From Saccharum officinarum (Eukaryota > Streptophyta > Magnoliopsida > Poales > Poaceae): DNA of 64,000 bases. The translations under genes were made by a program, and so were the position numbers. Shown here piece after piece: positions 1 through 12,500 of the stretch; the first letter of the stretch is position 1; every line of letters starts with the position of its first letter. The notes beneath the pieces were generated by a model that was not told the DNA's origin, ran no database searches, and worked only from the letters and a program-made list of their open reading frames with translations. The stretch lies in NCBI GenBank assembly GCA_020631735.1, contig CM036160.1, positions 5,936,407-6,000,406 of the forward strand, in the 5' to 3' direction.

Positions 1-785
1 GTTGGACTAGATCAAATGGTTAAAAAAATAGGAAGGACCGATTTAGAGGAAATTAAGTTGTGGGCTGGAACAAAAAGTTACTAGTGGGCCAGGAACTACT
101 TTTTTCCAAATTAAATTCAAAGGCTATAATGGTACTTTCACAGGTGACCTGCATGTTTGTAACGGTGGTTCTCCCGCTGCCCCATCGTCCTCCCTAGCTA
201 GCTGTGTCCCCCCCATCCCCACAGCTATGGTGATCCCCCTAAGCTCTTAGTCCACCCTAGCACGGCTATGTCGACCGGTAGAGCTTAGGGAGGGGCTGGT
301 GCTCGTCTCCGGTGTGGTGAGCAGTAGCTGCCCTGTTGCCACTTTGACTATAGGCCCCATCTCCAACCCTAGGAGGCTGCTGTAGACCTTCGGTGAGATC
401 AAGATTTGGAGTGTGTGGGAGAGGTGTCCGTTCCAGGTGTACCACACACGAATGATCAAAAAGATTTGACTGATGAAATGGTCGAGTTAGCATGGCAGCT
501 GAAGGAAAGTAGCTTAATGATGAAATAATTTTTGCAGGAGACATAGAAGGTAATTTACTTTCATTTAGTCCTTGATAAATATACAGATTTCTTTTGTGTT
601 GACACAATGGTTTATGTGGATAAAGTTGTATTGATACTACAACGATAGATGAACTCCTTCAGTTATGTGCTTGTTGAGAATGTTCCATTTTCTGCTGATG
701 CAGATCCTTGATTCCGCGGGGAGTGACGTGGAGCACAGCATTGCAAGCATGGCCTGTTGAGCTTCGGATGTGTACTCATTGGCTG
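1..785. other. Stretch without a recognisable gene
   Basis: No convincing coding region is visible. Short open frames between 247 and 607 overlap on one strand without family motifs and look like chance. A short phrase near 148 (gacctgcatgtttgtaac) recurs near 814 and 34173, so this stretch may hold a worn piece of the repeat that follows. Confidence 0.5.
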
Positions 786-789
786 TGGT

Positions 790-952
790 TCCAATGGCTG
801 CTAATCTTTGTGATGACCTGCATGTTTGTAACGGGGGTTCTGCTCATAAGGATCACTTGAAGGATGAGACTGATGGCTGGAGTAGGCACTCAAATGTTCT
901 CGGCATATTTGACCGTGTTTATGGGCACTAACATGATGAGAAACCTTTTGGC
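790..952 (+). pseudogene. Exon-like open frame of unknown family
   Basis: A frame reading AANLCDDLHVCNGG, followed by SAHKDHLK and SNVLG, runs until a stop near 950. The same frame is present in RU copy 2 (about 34147-34290) with substitutions, which suggests former coding sequence. I do not recognise the family. The upstream frame (from about 705) contains an in-frame stop. Confidence 0.3.
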
Positions 953-1640
953 CCCTTTATTGGTCTCTAATAGTATTTTGTTTGTTTCTTCAGGTGGCTT
1001 CCAGAGTTTTCGTTAGTCTATGTTAGTTTGATTTTCCATCACAAGGAAATAATATTCAGCATATCCAAGTAATACTAGTCAAATATGTAGCCGCTACTTC
1101 TCTATTTATGTATGCTACCCCTATCATGGATGCAGCTATGTAAATGTTTAAGTATGGTTCAGCTATGGAAATGTAATATCAGACTTCTTTATCTGGAATG
1201 ATAAGTATATATAAATGCATGCGATGTTCTAAAGATATCAATGTATGGTACTTTGGAATCGATATTGTCTCTATTGCCTTTTGTCAATGAATTTAGTTTC
1301 AAAAAAATACCAACAGATTTGTGAACTTCTGTACTTCAATCAGAAAATTGGGCTATAATGAGCTAAATGATACTGTCATGCTGTGCAAGCCAAGGAGCAT
1401 GTAAAGCAAGCATGCTTTTTGTTCAAGTTGTGAAAGAAAGCATCAGCAATTTGGTACTTGAACCAACAGATGGGGCTAAAATGATCTAAATGGTTCAGTT
1501 TTGGAAAGGATATATCTCAGGTTGAAGCCTTACAAGGAAAGTTAGCGACACGAAGCTAATAAAGTGAGTAATGGTTGACTGACATTCACAGAACCAGTAG
1601 GAAATAAGAGCTCTTTCTAAACGGAGTATGCACGGACAAT

Positions 1641-1880
1641 AGTAACATGCATGACGAGTTACCTGACACAAAACTACATTCATATGCTAATTCAGTAATT
1701 TACCAAAGAGAAAGTAGACCACTAGGCTATAAAATCACAATAGCAGTGCGAGTCACTATTAGTGACATGCATGACGAGTTACCTGACACAAAACTACATT
1801 CATATGCTAATTCAGTAATTTACCAAAGAGAAAGTAGACCACTAGGCTATAAAATCACAATAGCAATGCGAGTCACTATG
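1641..1880 (+). repeat. Tandem duplication, 120-bp period
   Basis: Two nearly identical 120-bp units sit head to tail (1641-1760 and 1761-1880), both starting near catgcatgacgagtt. Other RU copies (35270-35390 and 43858-43975) have a single unit, so the duplication is private to this copy. It produces a chance 95-residue ORF with a repeated peptide, which is not a gene. Confidence 0.9.
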
Positions 1881-1927
1881 TATCTAACAGAAAAGCGCAT
1901 TATTAGTGTTTTAGTATCCTTTGCTAG

Positions 1928-2500
1928 ACCCTAATATGTACATTGATGAGGTTGACCACCTCTGCAAAGTCAACCTAGATAGCTGACCCATACTTGGTAG
2001 CCGACTTGGGTCGGGGAGGCCTGGCCAATCTAACACCCATGGGTTGGGGAGAACCGGTTGCCAATCTGATAACCACAGGTTGGGGTGAACCACCAGGTGC
2101 CAATCTGACCCCACTGGATGGGGAATACCAGCCAGTCTGACACTACTTGGGGAGGCCAGGCCAATCAAACACCCGAGGTAGTCTGGGTTGGGGAGCCCAG
2201 TCTTCCAACATATGGGGTAATAGCAACTCTGGCTGGGACGCACATACGGGGTCATAGTAACTCTGGCTGGGATGCACAGATGGGGTAATAGCAACTCCGT
2301 TGGGACACTCCTCTAGATCAGATGAGATGGCACGGATTGAGCACAAACCATTACTGCACACCAAATAACTTCCATGGTAGTGGATCACCCAAAAATTGGG
2401 ACCAGCAGGAAGCTGATTGACGGTGGCGGCGGTAGTGGCAGGAATTGGAATGGTGGCTATGACAACAGGAACAATAACTACCAAGAGAAGTGAATGTGAG
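1928..2500 (+). pseudogene. GW/WG-repeat exon fragment, copy 1
   Basis: After a splice-acceptor-like tttgctag, the frame reads like the better kept copy at 40473. It opens with DEVDHLCK and continues into repeats built on MGWGEP, then SGWDAH and SGWDAQ around 2220-2290, and a Gly/Asn-rich tail near 2420-2500. Small deletions and stops break the frame. GW/WG-dense, Gly/Asn-rich C termini are typical of plant Argonaute-hook proteins such as NERD (CCCH/GYF) or KTF1. Assignment to such a protein is my inference from composition and spacing. As it stands it cannot encode a functional protein. Confidence 0.45.
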
Positions 2501-2565
2501 ATAATCCTTTCCACTTTATAAGATATCACTTCATATTGTTTGATCTAGGCTATGAAGAACTAGAG

Positions 2566-3045
2566 TTTTTTTGACAAGTCCCCGCGTCGCCTACCCACGC
2601 GAGGGACTCCAGGGGACCAAACCATAGCCACCGCCCCTTCCCTCCTCCTCCTCTCTCTCCTGCCACACCGCCGCCAGAGCTGGTCACCGGTAGGGCCATG
2701 TGGCTTGCTGGGATGGCGGCGGTGGGGCCCCTCCTCTCGTTTTCAGCGGCGTGGCGGAATGGGCTGCGGTGAGCTAGCGGTGTGGCCTTGCTCGAGACGC
2801 GTGGGGCTCGGTGGGGCAGCCTGGCTGTGGCTGTGGCGGTGTCAGCCTAAGCTCGGGCTAACGTAGGGGGCCTGCGGCGGCGGGATCTCCTCTTCCCCTC
2901 TGCTGTCCCCTTCCTCTTTGCGTGCAGTGCCGTTGTCATCGGCCTGGGCTACTTCAGGGCCTCGGTGGCCTGATCCGGTGCCTTGGTAGGCGGATCTAGC
3001 ACTCCCAGGTCAAGGGGCGTCACCAATGGTGGCGACCATGGTTGT
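2566..3045. other. GC-rich insert inside RU copy 1
   Basis: RU sequence breaks off after agaactagag and resumes near 3050. The insert starts with cccgcgtcgcctacc and is rich in GC and CpG, like a grass 5' UTR or first exon. No long ORF or known motif is visible. It could be a captured promoter/first-exon fragment or the 5' end of another element. Confidence 0.4.
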
Positions 3046-3990
3046 ACTATGAATCCCCCCAAAACACAAGAAGCATGGCAAGCCCCCCATCAGGCATGAT
3101 ACTGCATCCTTGCACTTGATTCGCTTGGTAGGCACGTCGTTCTATTAACACTTCTTCCAATTTCTTTGGCCTGGCCACACTATGGGAGGTCATTATCGGA
3201 GTTGGACTCGTCCAACATGTATTGCAACCGCCGCTTATCCGACCACATGTGCAGCCACTCCACAAGGTTGCTCATCATCGCCATGAGGTATTCATTGAAT
3301 ACCCATTATTTTTACTGATCAATGGTATTTAAAGGTACAACCAATTATATATGTTAAAAACAAGGGTTGAATCAATCCATTTGTTTACCTTTTCAAAATT
3401 TGAATATGCATTCTTGAAATCTTGGGCCCACCTCTGGTCGCGCTAAGCTATAGGATCGTCAAGACCTGGGGGTGAGCAAGCAAGCAGCGCCACTCTGATA
3501 CCTAGATGCCTCCGCCAAGTTCTCGCTGCATCTCTAGTGCCACCACCGCTGCCTGATCCGAGAGGGCTAGGGTTTGGTGGTAGGTTTGAGGTGCAGCGGT
3601 GAGGCACCATTTATAGCGGCACCAAGGTTGGTGTGAGGTGCCGTGTGGGGGAAGTGCAGCAGATTTGGAAGGTGGTGACGAGATGGAGGTCAACGTGACC
3701 TGTGGGGTGGAGGCGTGGAGGTGGTGGTGTTCGGCGTGATGACAGGCGGAGGCGTGAGGGCTGCAAGGGAACTAGTAACATCCACAGCCGCGTAGGAAGA
3801 GCAAGGACGACAGGAAGCTCTTGCAATTTGAACCTTTTGCTATGTCCAAATTGAATCACTATGCAAAAAGCAAGTATTTGTGGACTTGTTTGGAAACAAA
3901 AAAATATTTGTTGTAAAATATGTTTTCTTCATGTATCCACTTGATTATAAGAGTGGGATATATATACTGCTACTAGGTGTGATATGTAAT

Positions 3991-4223
3991 CACTGTACAT
4001 GCCACAATGGGGAGTAGGTGATCAGCGAATCATCGAACCTCGAAAGAAAAATCTTGTATCTCCATTGTTCTCGTGGTTTGCATATTCTACACTTGCTCTT
4101 TACTTTGTGCAATCTCGTGCCTGTGTGGTTGTTTTGCAAACTTGCTTGTTTGCCTCAAGTAGTTTTTGTAGTTGTTTGATTAGCTTGCTAGTTCTACTGG
4201 TAGCTTGTTGTTTACCATGCTCA
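3991..4223. other. Gene-free stretch, possibly LTR-leader-like
   Basis: This is a T-rich, low-complexity run (about 4060-4220) with repeated cttgtttg-type phrases. It resembles the leader or R/U5 part of plant LTR retrotransposons, but no matching partner or element body is present. The 82-residue open frame here is hydrophobic and lacks motifs, so I do not call it a gene. Confidence 0.3.
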
Positions 4224-6330
4224 CTAGAATTGTGTAGGAGCTTGTGAAAGATCCTTGTTTGGTTTTGACACTCTTTTTTTTCTTATCTTCTTGCTTTGAG
4301 ACATGTAAGTGTCAAGATTCATGGAAGGGAATGTTGCATCCAGGTCAGAGGGAAGACAACTAGAGTTAAGTAGCAAAAATCCTTCTGAGACAATATAATT
4401 TTTCTCCAATGTAGGGCCATTGATTTTTTTGAGGATGTTTTCATGTCCAGATACCTTGTAATGTGGTATCCGGTGAGAAAATCGAAATACCATGCCCGAA
4501 GGTATATGAAACGAGGATTTATCCTTGGCTCCCACAAGTAAGCGAGGAAAGCCCTTAATCCTGACGAGTGGGATAACATTGGCGCTATCATTGTCCGACA
4601 TGTCTAACAGTACTTCCACAACTTCATACTCATAGGACCTGTTCTTATCTGCATCTGAGCTCCATTACTTACTCCATCCCTTGTAAAGAGCCCATACCTC
4701 ACCCATTTTAGGATATATTTCATACAGCCTCATTTTGTTTTTTGCAGAACCTTTTGTACCAGAAACTTTTTTCACATAGATTTGCTTCCCTTCAACTGCA
4801 TGAGAATACAAGGAACTGTATTCAAATATATTGACTTTTTCTCCTAAGCAAAACTTTCCACAAGCAACTGGCAAACTTTTGTTGTTCCATTCTTTCTCTT
4901 CTTCAGACAATGAATAGAACTTCAGCCAATATAAACACTTCAAATTACCAACATATTTTATCTTAGCATAGGATCTTGGCATATGATCAACGTTATCATA
5001 AAGGGCCTAGATCTGATCAACACCACCTTCATTATATGTAATACTATTGACATCTCTGATCTTGATACCTAGATCAGAGCGGCAGGACGACTTCTCCAGA
5101 ACAACGGAATCAAATGTTTCTTTCTCAATATTGTCGTCATCACTGGTACACATCCCTTTTGTCTTGTCTTGGATGTTTATTTTGCTAGACACATGATTTT
5201 GGGACGATTGCCTGTCAGCACTAGTGATGTCGCCCTCTAATATTTGATTACAGTTCATGTTTTTGCCATCAGAGTTATTCTGGCTAATTTTGCCATCAAC
5301 ATGTTGCTTTGTCCTGTCAGACCTACCAAGATTGTAGGATCCTGACCCTGGCATAGTGGATGCTTGCTCTCTGGCCAGCTTATTTAATCGGTCAATAACA
5401 TTTGAGTCAGCAGTATCTGCCATTGATCTTCCAACAATGTTCTTGTCTATCTCTGATATTCTAGTTTTTCCCCTGTACCATCTCAGGCTTGTTAGATTTC
5501 TTCACACCACCTGTGCTCCAATGTCATTCTTTGTATGCACAGGAGGACTTGACAGGGTGACCTTGTTGACTGGGAGTGTCATGCTATTGCTCTTGGAACA
5601 TGCTTTCAGGAACTTGAGAATCACTAATCACGCTTGATGAAGTGGGCATGGGCTCCAACGGTTTCTTCTTATTAGCTTCCTTTGGCACATTTTGTGATCC
5701 ATTCTTCCTTTTCCAGTCATGTTCTGGAATGGGTGGTTCCAGATCCTCTATACGGTATGCAGTGAATTTCTTGTTGCATGTGGGACAGACGACCAAGCAG
5801 TTCAGGACTTTTTTGATGTACTGGAACCCATATTTACAATGTGGGCAGTTGATCCAAAATGTTGGACTAGATCCAGGCACGCTCCCTTTATTTGCATCAG
5901 TTTTGTTTGATGGTTTCTTGTTATTAGCTTCCTTTGACACATCTTGTGATCCATACAACCTTTTCAAGTCATGGTCAGTTCGCTTTGCTGGGTGATGGGG
6001 GGACAGAATATGCTTCAGCCACCAACTTGAATGCATCTTGAGCACCAGGAAAACTATTTTTTATCTGGATGAGTTCAAAGTGCAATCTTGCGATATTGCT
6101 TGGTTATCATGGGTTCATCTGCTGACATACAGGTCTTTCTCACCACCCACAATAGATTCTGCCACACAGCGTATATCACAGATGATTCACATTTGGGACA
6201 TATTCTCGGCCAGCTGTGGACAAAGCTCTTGAGCTTCAAGTCTAATTTGTTGGGCATGACGGAAATCATTCTTCTCCATCTTCTCTAAAGCAATTTTCTT
6301 GGCCTTGGAGGCCTCTTCTCTATTGTGGAT
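4224..6330 (-). pseudogene. DnaJ-domain / DUF3444 protein pseudogene
   Basis: Read on the minus strand, the order matches plant nuclear DnaJ proteins with a C-terminal DUF3444. The N terminus (NREEASKAKKIA near 6320) is followed by a decayed J domain that keeps HPD at 6063-6071. A CxxC...CxxC zinc-ribbon-like segment (CPHCKYGFQYIKK, CPTCNKKF) lies around 5740-5860. A low-complexity linker (5007-5423) leads to DUF3444, with PRSYAKIKYV near 4975, LPVACGKFCLG near 4860, YPKMGEVWALYKGW near 4680 and VIPLVRIKGF near 4560. The family acts as HSP70 co-chaperones of poorly known role. Breaks include lost start codons, stops around the HPD motif, frame changes between 5584 and 5423, and an in-frame TAA after YKGWSK (about 4665). 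The usual single-exon structure is kept, so this is a decayed gene copy. Confidence 0.85.
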
Positions 6331-7064
6331 TTGTGGTCACTTATATTCTCCATAAATACACGACACAATGCCCTCACAAAAAGTGCTATCAGTTGCAATT
6401 TATCGTGCCCGTTTCTCAAGCAATATTATGCCAAAGAATCTTCAGTGCATCTGGCCCTGAAAAATTAAAAAGAAATGATTCTTAGTAATTCAGGACGTGA
6501 CCTTAGAACAGTATGAGGAACGAAGAAACAGCAGTGCACAGCTAAAGGAATGATAAAAGACATTTTAGTATAATGATATATTTCCATGTTTCCAATATGA
6601 AACAGTTCACTACATTCTTTGTTCTATCAATACCAGAAATAACACTTAAGTATTCTATATGAAAGACACCATGGTTGTCCATTGAATAATTTTCATATAC
6701 ATGCACAACGAATTAAGGTTTTAAGCTCATCTATATGCATGCGTGATCTATAATAGTTGTAAGTATAATATAGTAGAGTGTACACTGTAGCTCACAAAGT
6801 ATTTTAGCAACTGATCACTGTACCGAGCCACTGTTCAGCCAATGCAATGATACTATACATCCTATATACTGTAAATATAGCTAGCATACCTTTTGACATA
6901 CTTAATATAAAGACATGTCATTACTAAGCCACGGTACTTGAATCTATGACACAAGATGAGGAAAACTATTGAAACATTGGCATCAAAAAATGGAAATTAA
7001 AAGGATGAGCATGGACGAAAGAACGAGATCAGAAAACTTACAGCATGAGTAAGGAGGGAACAAT
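6331..7064. other. AT-rich stretch, no feature seen
   Basis: This is the upstream side of the DnaJ pseudogene. It is AT-rich with no motif-bearing ORF, and I see no repeat shared with the rest of the window. Confidence 0.5.
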
Positions 7065-8840
7065 CCTTGCCACTTTATAAAATATCGCTTCATATTGTTT
7101 GATCCGGGCTCTGAAGAACTAGAGTCTTTTTTGAGGGAACAAGAACTAGAATCTTCATGAGGGGCTTCTGCATTTCAATATCAAGAATCTTTCTCCATCT
7201 CTGTCAATGGACTTACCTGGAAGTGACAAACAAGGTAATTGTTATACCAACAGTATATGAAGCTTATATCAAGCATAAGTTGAAAGAGAGGTGCATGATG
7301 TTGCAAAGACATACACATTCTAGGAAGCATAAGCTTATATTAAGCTTATCCGTTTTCCCACTTCATTGGAAAACTTCTTCTTTCTGCACATGTAAAATAG
7401 TGATGAACCAACAATGTAAAGATCAAAAATGAATGAACTAGAGAGATGAACTAGAGGGGATCATGGACATTTAAATTACAGACAAGTCAAGATTTAGCTG
7501 CATGCCAGCATCTCATAGCTGAACTCAGCCCCAACAAAAACAGTGAGAGAAAGCACATATACTACTAATCAGCCCAAAACATAGAGAAGCATGGCAAGGC
7601 CCCCATCAGGCATAACACCGCATCCTGGCGCTCGATCCACTCGGTAGACACGTCATTCTGTTGACGTTTCCCCTTTCCGGCTTCACCCCCATGGTGGGAG
7701 GTCGTCATCCATTACTATAGTGGCAGTTTTGGCAGGCGGGCAAAAATGTTTTTCGGAGGCGGGCAACCAGTCCACCTCCTCCAAACCGTCTGGGTAAATC
7801 AGGATTATCAGAGGCGGACGTATGCTCGCCTGCGTTAATGAATGAAAAAAATAAAAAAACAGCAAGCCCGTCGATTGGCCCGCTGAGCCCATCAACGTGC
7901 TACCGCTGCGCGCCGGATCCACGGTGGCACTGCTGGATCTACACGTCTGCCGCCGTCGAAGAGGCCCGCACATGTGCCATCACCTGAGAGGCCCACGCTC
8001 ACTGGATCTGCTGTCGGTGCGGCCCCGCGCATGCGCCATCACCGGATCTGGGTGGCCGCAAGCCCTGACGTCGTGCCGTAGTTGACCGCTCCGCTTATCT
8101 GGCCGCGCATGGAGCTGCTCCACAAGGCTGCTCATCATCGCCCAAGGGTTTTCAAGGGTATTCATTGAATACCCATAATTTTTACCGATTAATGGTATTT
8201 AAAGGTACAATCAATCATACATGTTAAAAAATAAGGCTGAATCAATCCATTTGTTTACCTTTTGAAATTTTGAATACACATTCTTCGAATCTTGGGACTG
8301 CCTCTGGTGGCACTAAGCTACGAGATCGTCAAAACCTGGCAGTGAGTGAGCAAGCAACACCACTCCGATACCTAGATGCCTCTGCCAAGCCCTCGCTCCA
8401 CCTCTAGCGCCGCCGCCGCCTAATCCGTGAGGGCTATGGTTTTCTAGTGGGTTTGGGGATCGGTGGCGAGGTACCATTTATACTTCCGCCCCTGTTGGTG
8501 TGAGGTGCCGTGTGGGGAGGGGGAAGTGTGGGCAGATTTGGAAGGCGGCGACGAGATGATGGTCAGCGTGACCTGTGGGGGCGTTCGGTGTGATGAGGCA
8601 GGAGGGATGCAGGGTAACTAGTAACGTCCACCGCCGTGCAGGAAGGGTAAGGACGACAGGAAGATCTTGCGATTTGAACCTTCTGCTATGTGCAAATTGA
8701 ATCACTGTGCAAAAATCAAGTATTTGTGGACTTGTTTGGAAACAAAAAAATATTTGTTGTAAAACATGTTTTCTTCATGTATCCACCTGATTATAAGAGT
8801 GGGATATATATTATGCCACTAGGTGTGATATGTAACCATT
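7065..8840 (+). repeat. Complex repeat unit RU, copy 1b (right half only)
   Basis: The copy begins with the ccactttataaaatatcgc block seen at 2510, 35630 and 41180. It continues through the cccccatcaggcat block (about 7590), the GC-rich block (7860-8140), the ttcattgaataccc block (about 8160) and the terminal block ending in gtgtgatatgtaa near 8838, which matches 3989. It lacks the left half with the GW exon. With copy 1 it brackets the DnaJ pseudogene in direct orientation. No gene is present. The short ORFs here are not conserved between copies. Confidence 0.75.
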
Positions 8841-9358
8841 TTTGTGAATTCCTTGAGTGTATTTAATTATCGCTAAAGATGTATATTAAATGTTTCCCAA
8901 GATTTGTATATCTCTGTAGAAGAAAAACTTTTATTGCCTAGAGAAATCAGATCTGGTTTTGAGAAATGCAGATTTTTGTCCATGGTGTCCGTCCGCCCCT
9001 TTTCTATCACTTAAGCGTCAACACAACCATTTGCATTTCTTAAAAAAAAAACACACAACCATTTGCAATCTGCATCACTTGGTTCCACTAAGGCGACACA
9101 CCCAACATCCTTGGGATATCACTTATTTTCTACCAGCTGCCAGACCCACTCTTTGTAGATCTACATCTGCTAGCAATATCGTTAGATGTTTGAACCAAAG
9201 GACAAACAAGACACATTTGAGTGCAGCTGTTATAGAAACATGTATGCAGTTTTGAACAGATCTAAATCCTAGTATATGGAACACATTTGATTCGCGGCGG
9301 CTGACTAGTGGACCTGGAGTACTTCTAGCTCAGATTAGATCTAATGCGACTCCTGGGC
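8841..9358. other. Intergenic stretch, former upstream region of the F-box gene
   Basis: No coding signal is seen. The last part (to 9363) continues directly into 14649 once the Copia element is removed, so it was the promoter or 5' UTR region of the F-box gene that starts at 14724. Confidence 0.6.
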
Positions 9359-9363
9359 GTATG

Positions 9364-9574
9364 TGAAGGCTGGCAGAATGCCAGTTGATTCTAGATTGAA
9401 TGAGTGTTTACACAGAGGGTTACAATATATAGAGGCCCAAGAGGCCTGTTCACATAGCCACATAGGGTGGCGCATATCTAAGTAAATAGCAGTAAAAGAC
9501 TAACACAATAACCAAAGAGATACTAGTACTAAGTCCAAGGAGATACTAGCACAGGAAACTAGAGTAATCTAACA
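9364..9574 (-). repeat. Copia 3' LTR
   Basis: 211 bp. It matches 14438-14648 except for two substitutions near 9476-9479. It contains the end of the pol reading frame (stop at about 9559). Confidence 0.95.
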
Positions 9575-12500
9575 CCCCCCGCAGTCAGAATGTTGCAGCA
9601 GCGGACATTCAGACTGGAGCGAAACTCTTGAAAAACAGAAGTAGGCAAGCCCTTGGTGAAGACATCAGCAAACTGTGAAGTTGTTGGGACATGAAGCACA
9701 CGAACAGCGCCAATGGCAACACGTTCACGGACGAAATGAAGGTCAATCTCCACGTGCTTGGTGCGCTGATGTTGAATAGGGTTGGTGGAGAGGTAGACCG
9801 CGCTGACATTGTCGCAATAGACTAGGCAGGCGGAGGTGAGTGGGTGACCAAGTTCCTGGAGAAGTTGCCGTAACCAGGAAGCCTCAGCGACACCATTGGC
9901 AACAGCCCTGTATTCAGCCTCAGCGCTGGACTGGGAGACGGTAGGCTGCCATTTGGAGGACCAAGAAATGAGGCTACCACCCAGGAAAATGGCGTAACCG
10001 GAGGTGGAGCGGCGAGTGTCCGGGCAACCAGCCCAATCCACATCAGTGTAGACTATCAATTGTGAAGGAGATGTCCGAGGAATGAGGAGGCCATAATCAA
10101 GAGTGCCCTGGAGATAGCAAAGGATCCGCTTGGCAGCGAGGAAATGAGCTTCCCGAGGGTCGTGCATGTACAGGCACACTTGTTGGACAGCATAGGCGAT
10201 GTCAAGCCTAGTGAATGTCAGGTACTGAAGTGCTCCCACAAGGCTGCGGTAGTCTATAGGGTCAGCAACGGGTGGGCCGGCCGTAGCAGAGACTTTAGCA
10301 CAAGTGTCAATAGGAGTGGAGCATGGTTTGCAATTAGTCATGACATGGCGAGCCAGGATGTCCAGAGCATACTGACGCTGCGAGAGGAGTAAGCAATCAC
10401 CTTGACGCTGTACTGCCATGCCCAGGAAATGATGAAGTGGGCCAAGATCTTTCATGGCGAATTCTTTCATCAGAGCAGCAATGACTCGGCGAAGAAGTGG
10501 CTGAGAGGAGGCAGTGAGGACAATATCGTCCACATAGAGCAAGAGATAAACGGTCTCTGTGCCGCGTCGGTGAATGAAGAGAGATGTATCAGACTTTGCT
10601 TCAGTGAATCCCAGGGAGAACAGAAAAGATGCAAATCTGTTGTGCCACGCACGGGGAGCTTGCTTCAGACCATATAGGGATTTGTTGAGTTTGCACACAT
10701 GTTGTGGAAGAGCAGAATCAATGAATCCCGTGGGCTGAGAGCAGTAGACTGTTTCAGTGAGGGTCCCATGGAGGAAGGCATTCTTGACGTCGAGTTGATG
10801 GATTGGCCAGTCCTGGGAGTGAGCAAGGGTGAGCACTGTGCGGACTATAGCAGGTTTGACAACAGGACTGAAAGTTTCGTCATAGTCGATGCCGGGCCGT
10901 TGAGTGAAGCCGCGGAGGACCCAACGTGCCTTGTATCTGTCCAGAGAGCCATCAGCATGAAATTTATGTTTGAAAATCCACTTGCCGGTGACAATATTAG
11001 CCTTGGTGGGGCGAGGAACAAGATCCCAAGTGTTGTTCGCCATGAGAGCAGCATATTCTTCTTCCATGGCATGACGCCAGAGAGGATCAGCAAGGGCGTC
11101 ATGGCATGACTGGGGAATCGGAGATAGAGCCTCGGTATGGAGGATGCGAGGCTGTATGTATCCAGATTTCCCACGAGTCATCATGCCATGGTTGTTGTCA
11201 ACCGGTGGAATAGGAACAACACCAACCGGAGGAGCATCCTTGACGAACCGGGGTGGTGAAGGGATGATGGAGGAGCGGCGTAACAGAGCAGCAACTGATG
11301 GTGACGGTGGTGCTGGAGAAGAAGCAGCAGCAGGGGGGGCACGCCGGGAGTAAACCCAAGTGACCGGCGGCTTGTGGAAGCCGTGCGTCGGGGCTGCAGC
11401 CTGGGGCAGGTCTGTGGGCGTAGGAGCAGCCGCCGGTGGCAGTGCAGGTGACACCGGAGGGACCTATGACTGCTGCGCCACAGGTGATGCATGTGGCCCG
11501 GCCGGTAGGGGGGCCAGATGGTCACCAGATCATCGTCAGGCGACTCAGCCGGAGTCACATCATCGGTGGGCTGTATAGAGGCGTTGGGTATACCTGCAGT
11601 AGAAGGGGGAGCTGGTAGAGTCTCATCATTAGTTAGAAACTCAAGCTCATGTGGGGCTAGAGTATGGTGACCCGAGAAGGGGAAGGTGGTCTCGTCAAAA
11701 ATGACATGGCGAGATATGATGACACGATTAGAAGAAAGATCGAGGCAACGATAACCCTTGTGGTCAGGGGAATAGCCGAGGAAGGCACAAAGGGTGGAGC
11801 GAGGAGCGAGTTTGTGGGGAGCGGTGGAAGTGAGGTTGGGATAACAAGTGCACCTAAAAACGCGAAGGTCATGGTAGGAGGGTAGTGTACCATAGAGAGC
11901 GAAGAAGGGAGTGGACATGTTGAGGGTTTTAGTGGGGAGGCGATTTAGAACGTGGGTAGCAGTGGAGAGGGCGTCAGCCCAGTAGGAGGGGGGCATGGAT
12001 GCTTGGAAGAGGAGCGTGCGAATAATGTTGTTGGTGGTGCGCAGGATGCGCTGAGCTTTCCCATTCTGCTGAGAGGTGTAGGGACATGACATGCGAAGGG
12101 AGACGCCGTGAGTGAGAAAGAAGGAGCGGGAGGCAGAATTGTCGAATTCGCGACCATTGTCGCATTGGACAGATTTTATTTGACACCCGAACTGAGTGCG
12201 AGCATAGGCAAGGAAATGCGAAAGCGCAGAAAACGTATCAGACTTGAGGCGAAGAGGAAATGTCCATAAAAAATGGGAGAAATCATCAAGAATGACTAAA
12301 TAATATTTGAATCGTGATACACTGAGTACAGGTGACGTCCACAGGTCACAATGTACTAAATCAAAGGGTTTGGAGGCCCTTGACAAAGAAACAGAAAAGG
12401 GAAGACGCACATGGCGCCCTAGCTGACAAGCATGGCATAGGCGATCATCTGCAGACTGGTGGCAGTTGATCGACGAAGACTGAGACAGGTGCTGAAGAGT

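Larger units (their letters stand above)
786..3990 (+). repeat. Complex repeat unit RU, copy 1
   Basis: This is the longest of several copies of one composite repeat. Other copies lie at 7065-8840, 34135-36925, 40447-42475, and 43189-44030 plus 52799-53056. Shared blocks in order are: a small open frame (about 790-950); AT-rich blocks (about 1080-1500); an intron-like block ending in a splice acceptor (about 1500-1927); a GW-rich exon (1928 onward); a Gly/Asn-rich exon (about 2340-2500); a block beginning with ccactttataa (about 2510); a block with cccccatcaggcat (about 3080); and an end near 3990 (gtgtgatatgtaa). The copies differ by indels and truncations. No terminal repeats or transposase were found, so the class is open: a Helitron, a gene-capturing DNA element, or a segmental repeat. 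Confidence 0.7.
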
